Source of the DNA: Akanthomyces muscarius
Lineage: Eukaryota > Ascomycota > Sordariomycetes > Hypocreales > Cordycipitaceae
Direction: 5' to 3'
NCBI RefSeq assembly: GCF_028009165.1
Contig: NC_079241.1
Coordinates: 4,650,001 to 4,714,000, forward strand
Length of the DNA stretch: 64,000 nt
This document shows positions 56,820 to 64,000 of this stretch, in pieces. The first letter of the stretch is position 1, and each line of letters opens with the position of its first letter. The position numbers were made by a program, and so were the translations under genes. The notes under the pieces were generated by a model. The model worked only from the letters and a program-made list of their open reading frames with translations, had not been told where the DNA came from and made no database searches.

Positions 56820-58001
56820 ACCATTTACCCTCTACAAACAAATTTCATTTCTACTCAGATTGTCGTCACGAGGCATAAAGTGCCTATTCACACAAAACAT
56901 TTTCTTCTTTCTTTCTTTTTGTATCAAAGCGTCATAGATTTCTGACTTTTCATGATTGCATGGCATTTATGCATTTATTTCCTTTTAGTTATATAAGATG
57001 ATAGTACAAAATACAAATCATTAGGGCTCAATCTTTTGTTTCTTACCTGGCTTGTGATTGTAAGTGCGTTGGCAGCTGTAGAACTGTAAGCGGTAAAGAG
57101 CAAAGCGACCAAGAAAAAGACAGGGTTTGTGAGGCTGCGAAAAGGACAACAAGAATAAAATGATATGACAAGCGTCTTGACAATAATATTTTAAAACATG
57201 GGTGGTCCCAAATGTTTTTTGTATCTTCGAGATCTCTTTGACTTGTTTGCCTGCTTGTTGTGTCGGACAAAGAGCTTTCGCAAAGGCACTGTCGTGCAAA
57301 CAAGACAAAGAGGTTTCACCAGGCACACTCTGTTCTCGAAAGGCCTTTGCTCAAAGGAAAAAATTCATGCAGACCGAACTTGCTTTATATAATGTGAATC
57401 TTTAAGGAATTCATGGCGGTGAGTGAAGGTGTCACCGAATACCGGTCGGGGGTCACACTGTTACATTTATCGGGTCGGTGGTTGACGACGCTGGTGGCTG
57501 AGCAGCTGCTATCCCGCGTCGCGACACAGCGAAGTAACCAAAAGTTTCTCCCCGCGGGCCGAAAACGTGAAAGGACTCGTCACCATAGGTCCACTTTCTC
57601 AGGGCAAGCACGGATTCCAGAAGGAAATCGTCATGTACAGACGGGATTCGGGAGCGCTGCCGGTAGCGCGAGGCACCTTCAGGCTGCCTCGTCGGGACTC
57701 GCGCCTTCACATTTACAGTTTTGACCTGATTTAAGGCATGTTCTAGTGGGCTGGATCGGTGCTAGCATCGAAATTGAGACAAGGGTTTAAAAAGAGCTTT
57801 CGTCATCGCGCGGGACCGGGTTTCGAGAGTGGAGCGTTAAGGTTATGTGACTTTTATTCCAAGTGCGGGAGAACCCGGCAAATAGGTACAGTAAATCTAG
57901 AGAACTAAAAACAGGACTATTGGAAAAGAAAACGCTCTATATCGTAACTATCGATTCTGGCGATGCCATGACTATGTAAAACAAAGAAGAATCATTCCCT
58001 T
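56820..58001. other. Convergent 1.2-kb 3' flank after the PKS-NRPS
   Basis: AT-rich DNA follows the PKS-NRPS stop and several short frames have no recognisable domain. It should hold the terminator of the PKS-NRPS and of the convergent lipocalin-like gene. Confidence 0.45.
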
Positions 58002-58647
58002 TTACTGGGAGACCTCGCCGCTGCCGAGGTAGTCGTAGACGATGGAGATCTCGACGTTCTTGTCGGAGCCCTCAGTGGTGACGAGGACGCGACGGGCCTG
58101 GTATCTGACACCCTCGACCTTGACGAAGCCAAGGACCTGCTGGGTGACAACGCCCTTGGAGTCGATGTGCTCAGTCTTGAAGTGGAGCACCTCCTCAGTG
58201 CCCTCCTCCCAGCCGCCCTTGAGCCACTCGTCCTCGAGGTCAGCGAGCTTGGCGACGCGAGAGCGACCGCGAATGTTACCGAAAAGGGTATGGTTGAGCT
58301 CAACTGGCTCCCAGTTGAGCACACGCTTCTCAACGGCACCAGGCATGCCGCCGCTGGGCTTGTTCTCAATGTCGAGGAGGATGTTGCCGGAGGCGTCCTT
58401 GGTCTGAGTGACAATAAGGGTGACAGTGGCCATTGTGATGACCTTGCGCATCAGCCAGTTGACGCCCTGGGCCTTGAGAACGGCATCAGAGGAGTCGGAC
58501 AGCTTGGCGTTCTAGAAGCGCGAGGCGGTTTTGTTAGTTGTGCTGCATGTGAATCGCTAGTCGCAGAGGCTAGCGAGCCGCAGGTAGGCTTACCATGATC
58601 CAGTTGCCATTGAGGTCGAGGACGGTCTTCTCAGCGGGAGCAGCCAT
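58002..58647 (-). CDS. Small lipocalin/FABP-like fungal protein (187 aa)
   Basis: Exons 58647-58594 and 58511-58002 on the minus strand join in phase to 187 aa. The N-terminus reads MAAPAEKTVLDLNGNWIMNA, followed by LSDSSDAVLKAQGVNWLMRK and alternating beta strands (TVTLIVTQTKD, ILLDIENKPSGGMPGA, EPVELNHTLFGNIRGRSR, LHFKTEHIDS, QARRVLVTTEG, NVEISIVYDYLG). The LxGxW motif near the start and the beta-rich run are like the calycin superfamily and fungal proteins annotated lipocalin or fatty-acid-binding like. No signal peptide is visible. Because it sits 1.2 kb after the PKS-NRPS stop on the opposite strand, a cluster role (binding or folding the polyketide) is possible, but it may be a general cytosolic protein. 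Function is unknown. Confidence 0.8.
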
Positions 58648-59620
58648 TGTGAAGAATTTAAAGTTGATGTAAAGGTAATTCAATTAAAGAGAAAGTGCGT
58701 TGTTGGTGATGTTTGTGCTGAAGGTTGTTGTAGTTGAAGTTGTAGCTGATGATGATGAGTTTATTTTTGCAAAGCTCTGGATAGTCAGATGTATTTATCT
58801 TTTTCTGTCTTCACGTCGTTTAGCACCGGACGGTTTCAGTATTACCACACGAAGTAGTAAACCACCCATCTCTTTCTACTCTTAGCAAGCTGGTGATGAT
58901 TTGTCCCCAGCGTTTTGCGGTCTGCACGGGTCAAGCTGACAGGCGGGCAGGCAGGGCGGGAGAAGCTAGGCGCGGGATTCGCGCACGCAGGTTGCCCAAT
59001 TAGGCAATCGAGGCCGGGGTCCGGGAATGTCAGCGGCCGGCATCATGCATGCCGCATTAGAACTAGCGCCTGGACTCCCAAAGGAGTAACCTCTGTGATT
59101 CGGCAGACGCCATCCGAACAGCGCCTCCTCCTGGCCCTCCTGGGCAACCCTTGGGACCCCTCTCTGTGCCTCGTTGGATCCATTCATCGCCTGCACCATC
59201 CCAACCCCGGTCCTGGACCCTGCGACAGCCAGAATCCCATACCACAAGATGGGCGAGCTTGTGGTGGAACTCTCTTGTCCGTGGGTGACGCAAGGCTCGC
59301 TGAATTCCGGTCCAACACACAAAACGCGGTCGCAAGGCTGCGCGATGCAATTTCACATCCATTTCCATTTAAACAGATCGCTCTCCCCCTCCAACTCCGA
59401 AAAAAAAAAACACCATCGCAATATCCTCTTCCATCGTTTATCTTGAGCTTCCGTCTTCTCAAGTAGCTCGACTTTACAATACTCCATCCAACACACTCTC
59501 CCTTCAATCACCACCGGTACCTCATCTCATTAGCGCCAGAGCGGGGCCAGCCTGATCGCATCAGCCTAAACAGCTTTGTCTCTTTTATTCCCGCCCGCTA
59601 TAACACAAACAACCGCCAAA
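58648..59620. promoter_or_regulatory. Divergent region between the lipocalin-like and 504-aa protein genes
   Basis: About 970 bp separate two divergent start codons. Pyrimidine-rich DNA (59370-59620) leads to the ATG at 59621. No gene is seen. A shared promoter is inferred from geometry. Confidence 0.45.
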
Positions 59621-61135
59621 ATGTCCAAGTCTGCATACTACTCGCAGTCGTCGGCTCCCCCTCAATACTCCCAGCCGCCTCCTCAGTACTCTCGCCGTCA
59701 ACCTTCCTCATACGACCGTGACGACTACTACGACGAGAAGCCCCGCTACCAGGAGAGATCTCGCTACCCTCCCCAGGACAACTACGACTTTGCTCCTCCC
59801 CAGGGTCCTCCTCCTTCCCAGCGCCGCTATGACGACTACGCTCCCCCTCAGGGGCCTCCTCCCCGTGGCTACAACGGCTACGATAACCGGTACGACAACC
59901 AATACGACAACCGACATGACAACAACCAGCAGCAGCTTCAGCAATACGACAGACGATCACAGTCTCCCCAGATGGCTCCTGGTCCTCTTTCTCTTCCTGT
60001 GGTCATCCCACAGCAGCGCCCTGGCGCGCCAGAGCGCGGCTTCATGGCTGCCTACGCTCCCATGCTGGAGTCTGCTGGTATTGACCAGCGCTCTTTCATG
60101 TCTTTCCTTGATCAGTTCAACACTGCTGTCCAAGGAAACAAATTTCTCGCTGGTGTCCAGGTTGTTTCTTTTGGTGTCGGCTTCACCCCCGAAATCATCA
60201 CCACCTGCGTCGCCACCGCTGTTCAGATGGGCGCCCACGTCGCCAACCAGGGCTATGTCAAGCACAGGACCAACTCGACCCTGGACAAGTTCAACAATGA
60301 AGTCTTTGGCCCCCGTGGTCTCTTCTGCATGATCATGAAGTACGATCCGATTGGTCAGGACCCCGTCCTCGCCGAGAAGGCGGCCAACAGCCCCCTCAGC
60401 AAGTTTGGTGGTGGCCAGAAGAGCTGGCTCAAGGACCCAGTTTCCGGTACCTCGGACGGCATGAACTCGCTCCCCACTGCTGTCGCTCCTCTCATCTACA
60501 TGGACGACCGTCGTGCCCACAAGGAGTACCTCGCCGGCGACGGCAAGATCTCCCCCGAGCGCGGCAGCCCTGTCGAGAAGCCCACCACGAAGCAGAAGGC
60601 CAAGAATGCTTTCGAAAACTTCAACGACTATCTCGATCGCCGCGCCCGTGCCAAGTACGCCTCCGAGAACCAGGGTGACATCCTCAACACGCCCCTCACC
60701 AAGGGCTTCTCCAACAAGTTCCTCGACCCCAACTCCTCCATGAACAACGGTGGCCTCATCGGCTTCATCTCTGGTGGTGCCTTCGCTCAGGACCCTGAGA
60801 CTCGCCGCATCAAGAAGCTCAAGAGCATGGGCGAGGAGGAGGAGCGTCTTTACAAGGAGTACCAGGAGCGTGTTGATCAGGTTACGCAACAGCGCCAGAG
60901 CACAAAGGAAACTGAGCGACAGATCAAGTACATCGACCGTGACTACCAGCCCCGCTTCGCCGAGTTCCGCCAGAAGCGCAGAGAGCTCGAGATGGGCCCT
61001 GAGCGCTCCATCAAGAAGGACATCCTCTACCTCACCATTGTCAACCGTCCTTCAGATTCTCAGCTGGCTGCTGCCACGGACAAGATCAACCACGGCCAGG
61101 TCATGCCCGGCGGCCCTCACGGCCAAGTCCTGTAA
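59621..61135 (+). CDS. Fungal-specific protein with Pro/Tyr/Gln-rich N-terminus, unknown function
   Basis: A single exon encodes 504 aa from MSKSAYYSQSS. An upstream Met at 59576 is in frame but sits in the leader. Residues 1-130 are of low complexity, with repeated QYSQPP, YDDYAPPQGPPP and NRYDNQYDN, suggesting a disordered region. Residues 140-310 form a conserved hydrophobic block (FMAAYAPMLESAGIDQRSFM, GVQVVSFGVGFTPEIITTCVATAVQMGA). The C-terminal third is charged and probably helical (EEEERLYKEYQERVDQV). Similar ascomycete proteins exist as far as I recall, but I do not know a function. It neighbours the cluster; whether it belongs is unclear. Confidence 0.78.
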   Translation: MSKSAYYSQSSAPPQYSQPPPQYSRRQPSSYDRDDYYDEKPRYQERSRYPPQDNYDFAPPQGPPPSQRRYDDYAPPQGPPPRGYNGYDNRYDNQYDNRHDNNQQQLQQYDRRSQSPQMAPGPLSLPVVIPQQRPGAPERGFMAAYAPMLESAGIDQRSFMSFLDQFNTAVQGNKFLAGVQVVSFGVGFTPEIITTCVATAVQMGAHVANQGYVKHRTNSTLDKFNNEVFGPRGLFCMIMKYDPIGQDPVLAEKAANSPLSKFGGGQKSWLKDPVSGTSDGMNSLPTAVAPLIYMDDRRAHKEYLAGDGKISPERGSPVEKPTTKQKAKNAFENFNDYLDRRARAKYASENQGDILNTPLTKGFSNKFLDPNSSMNNGGLIGFISGGAFAQDPETRRIKKLKSMGEEEERLYKEYQERVDQVTQQRQSTKETERQIKYIDRDYQPRFAEFRQKRRELEMGPERSIKKDILYLTIVNRPSDSQLAAATDKINHGQVMPGGPHGQVL

Positions 61136-61960
61136 AGCAACAGCTTGCAGTGCATTATTCATTATTATTATTGCATTTAATTTAGCATGTACACGGTGGA
61201 AACAGAACCAATCTGATCATGAGCGGGCGCTGGGGGCGTTTCAATTTTCATCTGGATTACTTTATGAACTCTATAGATTATTTCTTTACTATTCTCACGA
61301 TAATTTACCATTTTCTTGATAACCTTTGGGTACCGCTATAGTGACGATCAAAAGCTCTCTTTCCTCGGCGTAGCCTTTCTTCGCAGATCAGACAAGCTTC
61401 TTCGGGAGAGCAGCACGGCTAGAACCAGGATCTTCGATTTGTACTAGCAAACGGTGTTGCTGCGTGTTCGCGCGGACTTCGCCATTCCGAGCAGCGCAAT
61501 ACATTATGCATGTACTTTTATGGGGCGTGGTGCTTAGAAGAGCACTGGTCCGCAAGTGCCGAATGTTCTTTACGCTTTCCGCATTGAGACTGTGGCAGAC
61601 TTTCCCCAAATGGGCAATCGTTGCTGTTTAATAAATCGGTTCCAGAAGACGATTCAACACTATCCGAAAGAAGCCACTGCTGTACAGTTGCGTGATGGCG
61701 GTGAACTTGCATGCCGTTGGCAGAGGGGCGCATGTGCACAAAATGGAACCACGAGTGTGCAGTTGTCAAGCTTAGGAAGTGGCAATTGTAATTCATCCGC
61801 TATTCTAACATGCAACCTGACCCATCTATCTCTGATAAGAAACAATAACAATAGAAGAATGAGAAAAAAATGATGAGGGCTCTTTTGTGAGAAAAAGAAA
61901 GTTATGAACAGTGGTCGTTAAATATAAGGAATGTAGTCATTGGGGGAGCTCTACTGCAAC
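61136..61960. other. Convergent 3' flank between the 504-aa protein and the P450
   Basis: About 825 bp, AT-rich near 61150-61340 and 61840-61930. No gene is recognised; small frames lack any domain. It should include both transcript ends. Confidence 0.45.
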
Positions 61961-63645
61961 CTAGACAGCCTCGTGGAGGCGAACCTTGACGCTCTCGCCA
62001 GGCTGGCTGACCAGGGTGAGACCCCAGGAGACCTTGTCGCTGGGGTTGAGCTCCTCAAGGCCATCAAAGCGCTGGAGGAGTCGGGCGAGGACGTAACCAG
62101 CCTCGGTGAGAGCAAACTGCTGGCCAATGCAGATGCGAGGGCCGCCGTTGAAGGGGAGGTACTCCCAGCCGCCCTTGCGGTTCTCCCAGCGGTCAGGGTT
62201 AAACTCGCCGGCATCAGGACCCCAGATGTCGGTACGGCGGTGCAGGATGTGGGCGTTGTAGAGAACGGCCTGGCCCTTCTTGACATAGACGGGGCTCTCA
62301 GCATCGGGACCGCCGCCGCGGGGCAGGCTGGTGTCACAGGTGGCATAGCGAGCGTTCATGGGCAGCGGCGGGAACAGGCGGAGTACCTCGGTCATGACAC
62401 GCTGGAGGTAGGTGCAGGCCTTGAGGTTGGCAAAGGTCAGGTTGCGGGGGTTCTCGTAGTCGCCAAAAGTCTCGATGATGTCGCGACGGAGGCGCTGGAA
62501 CTTGTCGGGGTGGCGGGCGAGGAGCATCATGGTCCAGGAGAGCAGAGAAGCGGTGGTGTCACGGCCAGCGAGGAGAACGTTGAGCAGCTGCGCGCGGAGC
62601 TCCAGAGGGTCCTGGGTCTCGGCGGCCATGGCGTGGAGGAAGACGTAGTGCTCGCCGTCGATCGGGTTACCTTCGGCATCGAGCTTCTTCTTGCTGGTCT
62701 CGCGGAGGGCACGCTCGACACACTGGTCGACGAAGCGGTGGACCTCCTTGCAGCAGTTCTTGAACTCGTCGCCGTTGTAGAGAAACTTGAGAAAAGGCGT
62801 GCGGACGCGCTGGGACAGGTACCACTGGCCACGGTCAAAGTTGGTGCCAAAATCGGTGCCGCGGGCGGAGAACTCCTTGTCGTTGTTGGCATTGTCGAGG
62901 GCGACGAGCTGGGACTTGCAGGACTCGCCAAAGAGGAGCTCGGTGGCGGAGTCGAGGGTGAGGCGGAAGAAGATGGTCTGGATGTCGACTTCGGTCCAGC
63001 CCTGCTCGTTGACGGGGGGCATGACGTTGAAGGCGTTTTGGACATGGACCTCTTCGAGGCTGAGGTCGCTGATCTGGTCGCGGGTGAACTGAGGGCGAAG
63101 CATGGCGCGAGAGTGCGACCAAGCAGGACCATCAGTGGTGAACTGTCGTACAAAGGTTAGATTCAGTGCCTATAATTGTAGTTTGACTTTTCATTTTATT
63201 TTTTGGTTTTTTTTTTGGTTTTCTTTTTCTTGCAGCGACTTACAATACCGGCTCCGAGAAGAGGACCCATGCAAGTCTCTCGCTGGGCACCAACGCAGAA
63301 TTCCTTGAACTGAGTAGCCAGAATGGCCTGGATGTTCTTGGGGTCAATCGTCAGGATGTTTTCGACAGCACCGGTGCGCAGACGCATGGTGGTGACGTAG
63401 TTGCCGCCATTGTCCTCGCGCATCCTGTTGACACGCTCCTCGGTAAGAGCGGGGACTCGCTTTTCCTTGTCGGCCTGAATCATTTCGAAGAGAGAGAGGA
63501 TGCCGAGAGGGTCCTTGATGGGAGCCAGCGGTGGAGGCTTGCAGCCCATTTCGCGGGCTTTTTTGGCGTGACGCATCGAATCCATCACTCGTCGAAGCAC
63601 AAAGGTGACGACGAGGAGGCCGATGAGGATGGTGGTGAGCGCCAT
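61961..63645 (-). CDS. Cytochrome P450, CYP52-like
   Basis: Exons 63645-63244 and 63142-61961 on the minus strand join to about 527 aa. The Met at 63645 leads straight into a membrane anchor (TTILIGLLVVTFVLRRVM); an upstream in-frame Met at 63789 would precede it with polar residues. Motifs include the I-helix AGRDTTASLLSW, the ExxR Glu and Arg in MTEVLRLFPPLP, PDRWENR and the heme loop FNGGPRICIGQQ with Cys472. The KxxR and heme patterns resemble CYP52/CYP539-type fatty-acid or alkane hydroxylases (established family knowledge), so oxidation of an alkyl chain on the polyketide is plausible but inferred. The gene is minus-strand and convergent with the 504-aa protein gene. Confidence 0.9.
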
Positions 63646-64000
63646 GGTGAAGGATGTACACGGTTGAGGGGAAGGGATAGAAAAAAAGAATGTAAAAGCG
63701 TTCTCTTTTGCGTCCGCTCTCTGATCGGTAGTGAGGGGGAAACTTTTACCAGTTGATATTCGGTCCAGAACCTCTGCTTTATTTTCCACTCTTTATCGTC
63801 TCTGGCAAGACTGGTGGAGTTTGGCGAGAATTATACGACACAGACAGGATTACGGTGTTACGGGCCGCGAGGTGGCAGCATCTTTACCTAAATACATCAG
63901 CAGCTTTTTATTCAACATGGGCTTATTTTATTCGCGATAGGCAATGGTTCGTCGAGTGTGCTCTGGATCGAGGGACTATAGTCTGACATGATGACGCATA
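63646..64000. promoter_or_regulatory. 5' flank of the P450 gene at the window edge
   Basis: Upstream of the P450 start to the end of the window. No gene is seen. It should contain the P450 promoter. Confidence 0.4.

Noticed and set aside
61940..63160. Plus-strand open frame of 406 codons
   Set aside because: It lies opposite the P450 exon, which has the heme loop, I-helix and ExxR. The plus frame has no family features.

Overview
This window is nuclear DNA of a filamentous ascomycete (Pezizomycotina, probably Sordariomycetes; order inferred only loosely). The reasons are short 45-130 bp GT..AG introns, single-gene transcription units on both strands, fungal-only families (Zn2Cys6 activator, fungal rhodopsin-type membrane protein, BCS1-type AAA protein, highly reducing PKS-NRPS) and ascomycete housekeeping genes. 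No rRNA, tRNA, CRISPR or transposase was recognised.

Layout. Positions 1-11.2 kb are a compact housekeeping block: a gephyrin-type molybdenum cofactor protein (+), V-ATPase subunit c'' (-), TFIIA gamma subunit (+), an EamA/TMEM42-like membrane protein (+), a CLC chloride transporter (-), a histone-fold Pol-epsilon-type subunit (+) and U2 snRNP A' (-). Positions 11.9-27 kb are looser and accessory: a rhodopsin-like membrane protein, a GMC oxidoreductase, a secreted GH3 beta-glucosidase, a BCS1-like AAA ATPase, an alpha/beta hydrolase with Cys in place of the nucleophile Ser, and a seven-helix DUF7702-type protein. They are separated by 1-2.5 kb stretches without genes.

Positions 28.9-63.6 kb look like a secondary-metabolite cluster. 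It holds a monomodular NRPS (A-T-C, 1429 aa), a Zn2Cys6 regulator, a LovC-like trans-enoyl reductase, a 3945-aa intronless PKS-NRPS (KS-AT-DH-MT-ER0-KR-ACP-C-A-T-R), a 187-aa lipocalin/FABP-like protein, a fungal-specific 504-aa protein of unknown role and a CYP52-like P450. A plausible scheme is that the PKS half plus the trans-ER make a reduced polyketide, the NRPS half adds an amino acid, the R domain releases the product by reduction (Tyr and Lys are intact), and the P450 and possibly the A-T-C NRPS modify it. The scheme and cluster limits are inference; I do not recognise the product. The large 5' regions of the trans-ER and PKS-NRPS genes (about 3.6 and 4.0 kb) and their strong codon bias suggest heavily regulated, highly expressed genes.

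Exon boundaries were read by eye from splice sites, reading phase and family similarity. No database search was run.
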